DNA from: Microvelia longipes
Taxonomy: Eukaryota; Arthropoda; Insecta; Hemiptera; Veliidae
NCBI GenBank assembly: GCA_018340805.1
Contig: JACMZG010001870.1
Span: 24,368,771-24,432,770 of the forward strand
Direction of reading: 5' to 3'
Length of the DNA: 64,000 nucleotides
Position 1 is the stretch's first letter. Every line of letters begins with the position of its first letter. This document shows, one piece after another, positions 43,858-56,045 of the stretch. The position numbers and the translations under genes were made by a program. The notes under the pieces were generated by a model. The model searched no databases. It was not told where the DNA came from and saw only the letters and a program-made list of their open reading frames with translations.

Positions 43858-46423
43858 TTTGCTGGTCTTATACAGGAACACTTACATGCCAAATTGCAAA
43901 TCGATCCGATAATTTTTCCGTATTTTATAAATATTTGAAATTCGGGCTGAGTAATAATGACTGAAAATGGCTTTATTCAAAACTATTTTTGGAAGCTCAT
44001 ACACGACACTACGTAAGACAAAATAGTTATTAACTTACCTAGGGAGAAAAGTTTTTGCTCCCTGAGCAAATACATGTTGGTTCCTGAAAAAACATTATTT
44101 CAATCTCGAGGCTTGCCGAGGGGTTTATTTAGTTTACCCACGAGGCGAAGCCGAGGTAGGTAATTCCTGCTCGGGATCAACGACCTGTGTTTCCCGTGGT
44201 ATGTTTAAGATTTTATCTTCAGGTTTAGGAAGAACATAGTTTATACTATCTTCTTCCAAAGAAACAGCGCGTGTTAAAACCACGGTTAGCTTTATAAAAG
44301 TCTCCGTTTGATTTATTGAACACTTAAGAATTTCGTATACTGTTTGCGACCTCAATTAAGTTTAAAAGTTAATGTAAATGTTTACTTGTTTAAGAAATCA
44401 ATCAAACTTGTAAATAAATCAAGCAAAATTAAATAATTTTGATTTTTTATTACAAGAATAAGAATAACAGCTTAATGTAGTTGCCATAGTAACCAAAGCT
44501 ATTTATACCCCTGTATAGATTCAGACCAGAAGTTATGTGTCACATTTCTCCCTTTACAGAAAGGAGAAAATTACACATTTTCTCCCAATTGTAGGTAAAG
44601 AGATTTCTGCGTAGTTTTCTCCTCTCTCTACCATTTCCTCTGTAGGACTTGTGATGCTATCACACACACTTATACGCAGACAACTTAAAAAATCACTCAA
44701 GGAGGGTCATGAAACCCCTTTAACGAAAAAATCTCAGTTGCAATCGTATTGCGGTACGAATGAGGAAAACTATAAACGTTTTTATTTTTTACAACGATTA
44801 TTTTGCCGACATATTTTATTTAATTCGAGGTAATCCTACAGTCGCACAATAAACATTGTTCTTACTTATATATATTTTAGGTCCTAGTATTTTAAGACTA
44901 AAAGATTAAGTAGGGCCGTTCATCTTCGTTTATTCTCGTATGTCTCCGGCAGCAATGTGTGGAAAAATATTAAGTTTTTCTAAAAAAAAACGTTATTATT
45001 TATTTCTCTAGGGACTTCTATAGCTTTTGTCATAGCATGTGTTTTATGGATGTATTTTTTTGTAATACATTTTTCATGTGTGTATCATATGTATGTTATA
45101 TACTTAGTTAGTTAGTTAATATGGTTCAAAGAATAAATAAATATTATTTAGGTTTATATTTATACATACATATTTGAGTGTATGTATGGTATGTACGACA
45201 GTTTTGTTCCTAGACGTTTCTATAGGACATGATAACTTTCGAACATTTTCTCGAATCGAAATTAAAGTTGCCAATAGAAATGACTATTTCGAATGCTTTA
45301 TGATGTAAACAAACAAAGTTCAGGTTAACTTCTATTAAATATAAAAGATACTTAAAAAATAACGTAATGTAGAAAGAATATTATATTATCTAGTTTCTCA
45401 CAAAAAAAACTTGTTAAAAAATAAGAGACGTGAAAAATATTGTTGTAAAAGATAAGAGGTATTTATTCATAACACGTTTTCCATATAATGTGACAATGTT
45501 TGGATAAAAATTTTACTTCTTCTGTTAAAGAAAAAGAAGATACTCGTTAAAGAAGAAGAACTTGTTATTTGCACCCTAAAAAAGTATCTTTCCCTTATGA
45601 GAATACATTACATTCAAATTTTCGGTAATAGAACGAGAGCACGGGTTGAGTATCTTGTGTTGAAGAGAATTTTTATACTATTCTATTACATAAGTTTATT
45701 AAGTTTTAGAGTTTATTTGAATTTTCCTCATTTTAACACGTACAGACGTTTATTTACACTTTTCCCAAAATTTGAAGGCGTTGTACGCTGTATAAAATAT
45801 GACCTCTTTACAACTTAAATTTAACAACTAGATCGCTTTTATCTATATTAGGTCTAAATATGTATATATCACTTTTCCTCATTTACACCTTAGGTATATA
45901 GGAAAAATATTGTGTTTGCCCAAAAATTTGAAACCGGGATGACACCGGATGTATTCGTTTTAGGTGTTTTAAGGCCTCCTGAGTGTTTTTAGTAGTTTTA
46001 GTTGTAGTAGGTTGTTAAGTTGTTTTTATCATTGTACTGTACATAATTACTATTGTCTCTTTTCACCTTGATTTTTTTTTATTATTTAAAGACACATAGA
46101 CAATTATTTTTAATCGTTTGCATGGTTTATTAAAATATTTATTTTTTTTTTATTTTTATTATTGGTTTTTTTTTTTTTTTATGTTTTATTCATTAATTAT
46201 TTTCATAATAATTTTAAATTTTTGCCTAAACACTCTCGAGGAATAAATGAACTTTCTGTCTACAAGGATAACCCTCGCGGAAACAACCTCAGGCTGGTAG
46301 TGGCAACATTTACGCTCAAAATGATATTGTCTATAATTATTTTGCCCACTTAGTTTAAGTTAACTAAAAAGTATAAAGTTTTCTATAAATTTAATAATTT
46401 ATTTTAACAAATCTTAAATAAAT
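43858..46423. other. Mixed AT-rich DNA, no gene supported
   Basis: A GCGAAGC-related hairpin (CGAGGCGAAGCCGAGG) is at 44141-44156. Near 44640-44700 is another diverged copy of the CACACACACTTATACGCAGA phrase. Small frames are unsupported. Confidence 0.4.
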
Positions 46424-46515
46424 TGAGAGCGTTTTTACCTGGATGCAAACCCAAGACCTCTATCTTGTCAAAGGTCAGTATAAATACTAACGACAACGAC
46501 CACAGAGGTCGCTTA
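46424..46515 (-). mobile_element. tRNA-derived SINE fragment, copy 2
   Basis: On the - strand: GTTGTCGTTAGTATTTATAC, TGACCTTTGACA, AGGTCTTGGGTTTGCATCC (B-box-like, 46441-46451), then ACGCTCTCAATTTA. The same block order as the + strand copy at 58490-58580, so both belong to one family. Confidence 0.6.
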
Positions 46516-47323
46516 CATATATTTTTTATGGAACATACTATAAATTGTATCATACAAACTTATTTATGTAAAAAATGTATGAAAGGAATGGTTTATTAAG
46601 CAATTGAACATTCATGCGTGCATACAAATTTGATGTATATTCATTCAAAAAATTATTAAAATAGAATTTCAATCCCTTTTTTAGCCGAAAAACAAGTTGC
46701 CTCCACCATGATATTTCATTAAAATAAAATAATAAAGTACTCCCTGTGGAATATTTTTATACATTTTATTTTTTTCTCGTAAAAACTTTAAAATTTTACC
46801 CAGAAAAATTAATGAAAATCAATTTAAAGGGTTGAAATAATGAATCCTTTTACCAAAATTTAGTAGAGCTTCATATTATCATTTAGGCAACGGTCACGTG
46901 CTTTTCTGTATCCGTCTGTTGACGTCTGTCCTATACCATGTCTTAGCAAATTTGAGAACAACTTAGGTTTTTAATGTTTTTTTTTTTTTTATAAATAACA
47001 ATAATACTGTTGCTATATAGGGAAAGTTGTAACGGTAATTTTGCAAGATAATTGTTTTTGAAACTTTTAAATTTCTGTTTGAACTTGGAAGCAAAATTAT
47101 TGTTGCTTGTATTCCAATTATTGTTTCATTAATTGCTCATTTCTATTTAGGAAGTTTTTGTCAATCGATATGTTTTTTGTATCTTCTATGTACTTGTATG
47201 TTGTTCGAAGTTCAGAAATATTTCAATTCATATTATTTTATTTTACTTTTACCATCTAAACCATTATTATACTGTGACGTAAATGTCAGCTTTATTTTAT
47301 GTCCTTTATTTATTAGTGTTATT
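46516..47323. other. AT-rich DNA, no gene seen
   Basis: No supported signal. Confidence 0.4.
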
Positions 47324-47352
47324 AGGGTTTCGAAGATAATCTTCGAAACCCT
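47324..47352. repeat. Perfect 14-bp-arm palindrome
   Basis: AGGGTTTCGAAGAT and ATCTTCGAAACCCT separated by one A. It is followed by CTGTCGAGCGTCTGTCTGTC and may be the hairpin terminus of an old element. Confidence 0.85.
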
Positions 47353-47499
47353 TATACTTTCTGTCGAGCGTCTGTCTGTCCGATTTCTCATCTCAGGAAC
47401 TTACAATAGCTAGGAAGTTGAAATTTTTGGTATACATGTGTAATATTTATCCAACAACAGGAAAATATAGCCAACTATATACATGCGCATCTGTCGATT

Positions 47500-48195
47500 T
47501 ATGAGCGAATGCGCACATTCGCCAAAAAAATATTTTTTTGAAAAATTATGTGGGGTATCAAATTGTAGGTATCGATGGGGTAGTACACAAATATGCATCG
47601 CTTTTTCCAAATGGGGCTATTACACCCCCAAAACTCAAAACCACCAAAAAATGCTTGTCCCCCCCCTTTTAAGGCATAAGGGAAGCCCTAAAATATGGGA
47701 CCAATAGCCAATAAAAGCACTTTCCGGGCCATAGAAATTCTTCGGAGAAAAAGTTTCAAAAGTTAATTTTAGAATTTCAAAATCGCCCATCGCGCACGCG
47801 CCAAAAACATATTTTTTTGAAAAATCATGTGGGTATCAAATTGTAGATCGATGGGTAGTACACAAATATGCATCGCTTTTCAAAATGGCGGCTATTACAC
47901 CGCCAAAAATCTCAAAAACCACCAAAAATGCTTGTCCCCCCTTTTAAGGCCATAAGGAGAAGCCCTGAAATGATGGGACCAATAGCCCATAAAAGCACTT
48001 TCCGGCCATGGAGAAATTCTTCGGAGAAAAAGTTTCAAAAGTTTTATTTTATAAATTTCAAATCGCCCATACGCGCACGCGCCAAAAAAAATATTTTTTT
48101 TGAAAAATCATGTAGGGTATCAAATTGTGGGTATCGATGGGTAGTACACAATATGCATCGCTTTTTTCAAAATGGCGGCTATTACACCAGACAAA
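47500..48195 (+). repeat. ~285-bp tandem repeat, about 2.4 units
   Basis: CAAATTGTAG...CGATGGGGTAGTACACAAAT blocks begin at about 47548, 47837 and 48120, each preceded by CGCCAAAAA.ATATTTTTTTGAAAAAT and followed by ATGCATCGCTTTTTCAAAATGG. G-run and C-run length differences separate the copies. Confidence 0.85.
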
Positions 48196-48239
48196 AATAT
48201 CGACGTTAGGCACCAAGCAGTAATATATACCAAGCAATA

Positions 48240-50460
48240 AAAGGTGAGCGAAGCGAGCCCTAGAATATTATGTTATGTTTTTACTTTATTGTCTATAAAT
48301 TAGGTTCTGATAAACATATACAAAAAGGCGAGCGAAGCGAAGCCCGTTGTTTTTTATGCCTTTCTTATAATATTCTCTAAAAAGTATATATTGACAAACA
48401 AGCACATAAAGGCGAGCAAAGCGAGCCCTAGTATTGTATGCTTAATTTCATTTTATACTTTGAAAGGCACTGATAAACATATACAAAAAGGGCGAGCAAG
48501 CGAGCCCTGATTTTTATGCCTTGTTTTAAATGTTTCTCTTATAATTAGATTGACAAGCAAGCACAAAAGGCGAGGCGAAGCGAGCCCAAGATTATATGGT
48601 TTTTTTTTAATTTTTTACTCTTTAGAAGGTACTTAATTATACAAAAAGGCGAGCGAAGCGAGCCCATGATTTTTCATGCCTTGCTTAAAATGATTCTCTT
48701 ATAATAGATATTGACAAACAAAGCACATAAGGCGAGCGAACGAGCTAGGGGGTATTGCATAGTTCTTTTTTATTATTTTATACTCTTAAGAAGGTTACTG
48801 ATAAACATATACAAAAAGGCGAGCGACGAGCGAGCCCATGATTTTTATGCTTTCTTAAAATGTTTCTCTTAAAGTAGATATTGAACTAACAGCACATAAA
48901 GGCGAGCGAAGCGGCCCTAGTATTGTATGGTTTTTTTTTAATTTATACTCTTAAAAGGTACTGAATACATATATAAAAGGCGAGCGAAGCGAGCCCATGA
49001 TTTTTTATCCCTTGTTTAAAAGTTTCTCTTAAAAGCTAGATCATTGACATATTAATTTTATACTCTTAAGAAGGTACTGATAAACATATACAAAAAGGCG
49101 AGCGAAGCGAGCCCATGATTTTCATGCCTCTTAGATATTTAGGCATGGTTATTTTTATTATTTTTAACTTTAAGAAGGTCATGATAAACATATACAAAAG
49201 GCGAGCGAAGCGAGCCCATGATTTTCATGCCTTGCTTAAAATGTTTCTCTTATAATAGATATTGACAAACAAAGCACATAAGGCGAGCGAAGCGCGCTGC
49301 CTAGTATTGCATGGTTATTTTTATATTTTATACCTTTGAGAAGGTACTGATAAACATATACAAAAAGGCGAGCGAAGCGAGCCATGTTTGCCTTGCTTTT
49401 AAAATGTTTCTCTTTATAAGAGTATTGGACTAACAAGCATATAAAGGCGAAGCGTAGCGAGCCTAGTATTGTTACGGTTTTTTTTAATTTATACTCTTAA
49501 AGGTACTGATAAACATATACAAAGAGGCGAGCGAAGCGAGCCAATGATTTTTATGCCTTTTTTAACAAATGTTTCTCTTAAAGTAGATATTGACTAACAA
49601 GCACATAAGGCGAGGAGCGAGCCCTAGTATTGTATGGTTTTTGTTTTTTATTTATATCTTTAAGAAGGTACTGATAAACATATACCAAAGGCGAGGCAAA
49701 GCGAGCCCATGATTTTTATGCCTTGTTTTAAATGTTTCTCTTAAAGTAGATATTGACAAACAAGCACATAAAGGCGAGCGAGCGAGCCCAAGTTGTATGG
49801 TTATTTTTATTTCTATACTTAAGAAGGTTTTACTGGATGAACTATACAACAGGCTGGCGAAGCGAGCCTGATTTTTATGCTTGATTTTTAAATAGTTATA
49901 TCTTATTGCATGTAAGAGATATACTAGCGAGCAAACGTAAGCGAAACATAAAGGCGAGCGAAGCGGCCCAAGATCGACTGTCATGGAATTTTTTATTATT
50001 TTAATTATATTTATAAACTTTAGTAGATAGGCATTATAACTAGCGATAAACATATACAAAAAAGGCGAGCGAACGGCGCTAGCCCATGATTTTTTGCCTT
50101 CTTAAAATGTTTCTCTTAAAAGTAGATATGTTAACAAGCACCATAAAGGCGAGCGAAGCGAGCCCTAGTATTGCATGGTTATTTTTATTATTTTATACTC
50201 TTAAGAAGGTACTGATAAACATATACAAAAAGGCGAGCGAAGCAAGCCCTAGTATTGCATGGTTATTTTATTATTTTATACTTTTAAGAAGGTACTAATA
50301 AACATTTATACAAAAAGGCGAGCGAAGCGAGCTTTGATTTTCATGCTTGCTTAACATTGGGTTTCTCTTATAATAGATATTGACAAAGAAGCAGCATAAG
50401 GCGAGCGAAGCGCGCTAGTATTTGCTGGTTATTTTTATTATTTATACTCGCTTAAGACGA
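48240..50460 (+). repeat. GCGAAGC-motif satellite array (~115-bp half units)
   Basis: About 20 occurrences of GGCGAGCGAAGCGAGCCC at ~110-120-bp spacing. Two spacer types alternate: one with TAGTATTGTATGGTT, TTTTATACTCTTAAGAAGG and ACTGATAAACATATACAAAAA, the other with ATGATTTTTATGCCTTGCTT, AAAATGTTTCTCTTATAATA and TTGACAAACAAGCACATAAA, giving a ~230-bp higher-order unit. Within each motif GCGAGC is a direct repeat around GAA, and GGC/GCC can close a stem. Copies have scattered indels that increase toward the right end. Confidence 0.92.
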
Positions 50461-53400
50461 CCTGAAAATGTACCATTTGTACTACTTTCGAACAAATTTT
50501 TTTAATTGTATCGGTATTAAATTATTCGAGAATAAATTGGATAATACAATATGGTGTTCTGACGCGTAGCTTCAAATGATGGACAACGCACATGATCTAT
50601 TTTTTATAGACTCCTTATATTCTTTAATATGTTATCATAACTCATTAACGTGAAGGTTTTGTTAATTTAAACTCGAAGAAATATAATAACGAGCGAGTAG
50701 TAAGTCTATGAACGCTTATGAACTTTTACACCAAATATAACTCGTATCAACAGGACCCTGAAGATATATGTACGTTTTAATTATTCAGCAATTTTTATAT
50801 TCTTAACAAAAAATATTGGGTTGGTCTGGTTACTAGCAAATTATAGCTCAATTAGGCAGTATAGAAGCGAGCAGAGACTTGATTTTTATCCATTGATGTC
50901 TCTAGTGATTGGTTTCTCTATAAAGTAGATACTTAGCTGTCAGGGGCATAAGGCGAGCCAAGTCGCGATCACCTTAGTATGTATGTGAAAGTGGTGTGTT
51001 TATTGGTTTCTACTATTCTGTTACTTATCTTGGGATACTAACTCTATTAGGACTTAGCGTAACTATTGTGGAATATTGTATAACAGGGTTTTACTTCATA
51101 AAGGATGTTAGTGATCAGCTGGAAGAGGACAGCATTCAGCCGTGGGCCTTAATTTCGCGGATGAACATGTGTATAAGTTTGTATTCTGTTATTATCTATT
51201 TTAGAGGGTTACTAATAGTAGAAGACTCATAAAACAGTGGGAGAGCGGTGCGGACGCAGTAGGCTATTCATCTTGTGAACTATTGCTTGTGCCCGTTGCT
51301 TGAAACATATTGTTCATCTCTGCGAGGGATATAAATAGTTATTGGACAAGGTTACAGCCATAGCAGGAGCGATAGCGGTAAGCAAGTATGCTAGGGTGCT
51401 GAGTATTTTTGCGACTGGTTTATAGTTTTATTAGATATTTGTATTACTCTGGTCATGGATAAGGGAGTCAATGACTGAGTGCATGAAGCGGCAGGGTCCT
51501 TTACGTATTAATAGAATCTCGCAAAAAGGACGAGCGTGGCAAGAAGTAGCTCCCAATGCAATCTCTTTAGCCTATAGTATATTAGTGATTATGTTTAGGT
51601 AGATTAAAGATAGAGAGTTATAGACTAGCAGAAACGAAGCATATAAGGAGCAATGATGCGCCGTTAAGCGCGCCTAGTAGATACTGGTAGCGTAGAGGTT
51701 TTCTAAATGCAAGAAATAGGAGTCATATGAAGGTGGATATCATACGAACGTGGAGGAAGTGGGTGAAATATAATAGTTTACAAGATTAGACCAGAAGCAA
51801 GTAGCGCGCCGGAGACGCATGTTATTTAATTATGCCTTTTCTATGAATTATGTTAAACACTCATATAAAGGTAGTAGGTAGAAAATGGTGTGCGAAACTA
51901 AGCAGTGAGACCCAGTTAATGAAGTCGTAGCTCGCTGAGGCTCTGAGCTTGAGCGGTGTTGAATTTGTATTGAGAATTATCATGTGTATTCTTCTGAGGG
52001 GAAATAGATAGGGTATTGACAAACAACTTCTATAGCTCGGCGAGCGAGGTGGCGCAGGGAAGTGGTGAATTGTAACATAATTGATTATTAGTTATGGTCA
52101 TACAGTATATGTGTAATAAAATTAGGTGAGTATAGTATAAACAAAAACAGTGTGGCTGCAGGGGCGAAGCGATGTGGGGGCACTAGAATAGATTATTGTA
52201 TAATGTCAGTGTACTGATGTTGCAGTGTTGAGAGTGTGATGAGGCGACGGGGCTGCGGTGGCACCGAGGTGGCGGTTGTGTGGAATAAGGAGCCTTGACA
52301 AAAATCCGCAGGCTTAGAAGGCGAGATGCCTGACGGATTGCTTATGTAAATTTGATTCTTAGTTGAAATTGGTGTACTGAACAAGGAGATGTGTTCACTT
52401 CAAAAATTGTAGTGTCCTGCAAAGTGGACTAAGTATTAATATTATATTTTGCGCGTACGGGACTCCGTGCCAACATGACAAATTAGACAAGCTGAGCGGA
52501 TCAGATGTAAGCCTTGTGAATTGGTAAAATTTAATATTTACTCTGCGAAATTTGCAGAAATATGCAATTAACATAGAAAATGAAGTCGCGAGCTAAATAC
52601 GAGCACTTAGATTTATTTTGTGTAGTTCTAAATTACGGTACTGATTTCTGATACACATAGAAAACGTATGTAGGTACGGAAGCTTGTTAGCATATTTTGT
52701 AAGAGAGAGTAGATGAGAGATTGATACTTATTGTGTTTGGTTGGTGCGTAGAGTGTAGGGTATCGAGAAGATACATCACAATAGTGGTGGGCCTTTGAAG
52801 CACGACGGTACGAGTATGATGTAGTTCTTAGGGCTGGAAAGTGTCTGGATTGTGAGCAGTTTCACAGCGCGGTGAGTATGGACTGGGTAAATATTTATAC
52901 ATAGGAATGTATTTATGCAACAGTAAGTGCTGAGAAAACGATAATGGGCCCGCGTTATAAGGTGTATAGCGAAGAGAGAGAACGGTTGTGACGGCAATTA
53001 TTTTGATTTCAGTCTATGTACGGATTCTTCTTTAATTTGTTTATTTCGTCGTTTAATTTTCATACACTATCCTATTAAATTCTCTTATCGGTTTGTGGTT
53101 GTACATCCAAATGTTTATTTGGTTTCGTTATACTGAATTGCGTATTTGAGATATTTATATTATTCTATTATTGCATGATGTGCACTATATTATGGAAGGA
53201 AGGGTTGATCATCTTTTTAAAAGAGCTCGAGTATAGAAATAGTATTAATTATTGTGCGATCTCATCGTAAGCAGTCGGGTCGGCGATAGTGTTTGTCCCT
53301 GTAGCACACAGCCTTAGCTAGAGTAGGGTGCAGTGGGCTAATACTGTCGAACCGTGATACGGGGGGAGATGTGGTCATAGTTCTGGAGTGGGAAAGGTAT

Positions 53401-53650
53401 CTGAGTAGCGGCAAGGTGCGGGAGGGAGTCAGCGGATAGAGTTTGTGCGGCTTACGTCGGACTAAAGGTAGAAGTGAGTGGGCATATGACGGAGGTATTA
53501 TAGGTACGTAATAGAGGAGTTTACCGTCATGAGTTTAAAGCTCTGATGGTGAGATCGGGACTAGATGGTCGGATTGGTTTATCTCGTCAGACGAATAAGT
53601 GTACACCGAGGAAACGTGTGTGTAAAGCAAATACCATGTGTCTGTATTCT
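50461..53650 (+). repeat. Noisy, G-rich continuation of the array
   Basis: Recognisable but heavily mutated pieces of both spacer types persist, for example around 50870-50970, 51610-51690, 52010-52190 and 52290-52340, while the rest becomes near-random with a strong excess of G over C on the + strand and much lower AT content than elsewhere. Ordinary AT-rich DNA resumes near 53650. This looks like uncorrected long-read sequence at an unresolved repeat edge; an ancient degenerate array is the alternative. No frame here should be trusted. Confidence 0.6.
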
Positions 53651-54320
53651 CAATTTATAGATGTAAGATGTGTGTCTTATAAAAAGGTACATAAATACTA
53701 GGTACTCATCTAGTAGTTACTCGGGTATGTTAACTTACCATACTGTTTTTAGTATTTCTTTAAATAAGTTCTCCCTTAGCTCAGAATCTTTGTTTTTCTT
53801 TTAATTGTATGAACAGTTTTAATGTTTTCTTAAAAGTTTAATTGTGAGTCATTTATCTTTGATTCAAAGATCGAAGAATCATCTACTAGTACATATCTTC
53901 TGTATTATCAAATAATTCTGGAGTTGGTTCTCATACTATCCTCCCTACAGAAGTAAGAGAGGTAAAAGAACCTGACACCCAAGATCTATACAATATGCTA
54001 TAGAATTTTTTTAAAGTCTAAAGTACAGTTGAGTACTTTACTATGACCACCCATCCCAAACCTAATTTTAAGCATAAATATTGTGATAGCACTAAAATCC
54101 GTAACTGAGATTTTTTTTTAAATTATAATTTAAAGGACACTGAAAAGACCAGGTATCAAAATAATTAACTAAATCACTTCAGGTGTTGCCTGTAATGACT
54201 GTATAATGACATCAAAAATTAATAAAACACGAAAAAATTTTATATCGACTAGCATTAGGCACACATGTAGTATGGTCTAACTTTAGGCTATAACGCCCTT
54301 GATATTTAGTTACCTAATAA
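53651..54320. other. AT-rich DNA, no gene seen
   Basis: No supported signal. Confidence 0.4.
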
Positions 54321-54530
54321 ATCTAAGGACGAACGAAACGAGTCCGATGACATGACACCCTAGATCTAGGTCTAGGGTACAAGAATAACTAACTTTATTG
54401 AGAATAACTACTTTATTCTGAAGTGCAGAGAGACCGAAGTTTTATAGCCTTAATATAATGTATCCTCAGATAATCAAGACATTTTGAATTTTGAGAACGA
54501 ACGAAGTGTGTCCGAAAGTTTGAGAAAACG
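54321..54530 (+). repeat. Short-element fragment with two mini-hairpin motifs
   Basis: GGACGAACGAAACGAGTCC at 54327-54345 (GGAC/GTCC arms) followed by GATGACATGAC, and GAACGAACGAAGTGTGTCC at about 54495. The flanking CCGATGA and TCCGAAAG contexts match those at 56020 and 55955. Confidence 0.55.
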
Positions 54531-55617
54531 TACCGAGGTTAAGTTGTCAAATATTTTTATTATTCTTATTTGTTGGACAGGCATTTTCGATGTCTATGCA
54601 GCCCTTGTTACTTTAACAGCTCTTTGCGTATTTTGCTACCAAGTTGATTATAGAGAGACTTTTTAATCATTTGTTCCTTCAGTATTTTTTAGTCTGAAAC
54701 AGCAGTAAAATATGCAAATTAGTGAACTACGTCGGCGTTCTTTTATTCATCAACATTACGAGGAAATATAAAAACTTTTTAGTTGTTACAAAGGGATCAA
54801 TTTTCTTTTTCTATTTTAATTTTTTCTCTCTTGGTATAAAAATGCACTTTTTTGTTAAATTTAAAGTTGCTTTTACACCAGCTTTCTCATATTGTGTTGA
54901 ACATTTTCTAAAGTACAATTAAAACCTAACATAATGATCTACGACATAAAAGCTTGGGTAACACAAGAGAAATGGTATGACATTTAAAGGACATCTAAGT
55001 AATAAATGTCCTTCTGTTGCTATTTAACTCTTTGCTCTTTGGTCTCTAGTTTTAGCTACGCTGTTATAAAACCACATTCATTATTCTAATTTCTCCGTTT
55101 CTTGACATACGGAAATTATATGTTTGTGTAAATACCTCTATATCATTTTCTTTATAGTTCATCTTTCTTTCTTCATAACCTTTTTGGTACAAATACGTCT
55201 TAATATATTTTGGTTTGATGATATACTTCTTAATTATTCTGTTATTATTTACTGTTGTTATTCTATGTTGTATTTTCTATGTATTTTTACATCCTTTTGT
55301 CACTTTAATTTATATTATTATGCACATATATTACACAACAAGGTAAAATGTAAATTCTAGTTAGGGTAGTTTAACATTATATTTTTGATTTTCTCGAAAA
55401 CATATTTCGAATGTGACCATTCATTTTTGAGTATCAAGAAAAATAAAGAGTATTTATACAGAGATAAATAAAACAGAGATACCGTTCATCATGCAGAGTA
55501 ACTTTACTCTGTAGAATGGTTATAAAGCAAAGATTCTTATGCATTAGGTCGCTACCCAAAATTAAGTCGCAGAAAGTTATGTTTTGTTGCGATAAAATTA
55601 TTTGTAAAAGTACTATT
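54531..55617. other. AT-rich DNA, no gene supported
   Basis: Small hydrophobic frames (54484-54666, 55124-55360) reflect T-richness; no motif. Confidence 0.4.
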
Positions 55618-55708
55618 AACACATTGTTAACAACACTGTGTTAACAACTGTTAACAACTGTGTTAACGGTGTTAACAACATTAACAACTGTGTTAACTGT
55701 ATATTAAC
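55618..55708. repeat. GTTAAC-rich short repeat cluster
   Basis: GTTAAC occurs seven times in about 80 bases, alternating GTTAACAACTGTGTTAAC forms plus decayed copies, so the strand is locally self-complementary. Confidence 0.8.
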
Positions 55709-55839
55709 AGTATTAACAACACCAAATTTGTCTTTCCACCAATAAGCTTTATTCTCACTCTAAGCAGAGCCGGCTTTTGGCTTTAATGTCATCTATAGTG
55801 CCTAGATGTGTGCAGAGGTATGTGTGTGTGTTGGTTGGA

Positions 55840-56045
55840 TCGCTCAGTTGCATCAAGCGATGTCTGCGTCTGGATGGGTGACCGCTGAGAATAAAATACG
55901 TGTCTAAGGCCTGTGTTACAGTTTTGCATGACTATCTGAGGACGAGCAAAGGGTGTCCAAAGGAAGACGTGTTGCAAAATCAATTTGTTGAGTCCAAAGT
56001 AGTGAGAATGAGCGTAGCAAATCCGATGAGATGAGGAAAAATTCC
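55840..56045 (+). mobile_element. 5S-rRNA-like short element with two mini-hairpins
   Basis: ATCGCTCAGTTGCATCAAGC (55839-55858) and TGGATGGGTGACCGCTGAGA (55871-55890) are similar to the internal promoter half and 3' half of animal 5S rRNA. Downstream are GGACGAGCAAAGGGTGTCC (55940-55958) and GAGAATGAGCGTAGCAAATCC-type (56004) hairpins. 4640-4860 shares this order. A 5S-headed SINE would fit, but I see no clear tail or target duplication. Confidence 0.45.

Noticed and set aside
50996..51232. 78-codon frame with hydrophobic N-terminus
   Set aside because: Lies in the noisy continuation of the satellite array, where the base sequence itself is doubtful.
55850..55910. Genuine 5S rRNA gene
   Set aside because: Only part of the 3' half resembles 5S; the 5' half and terminator are missing.
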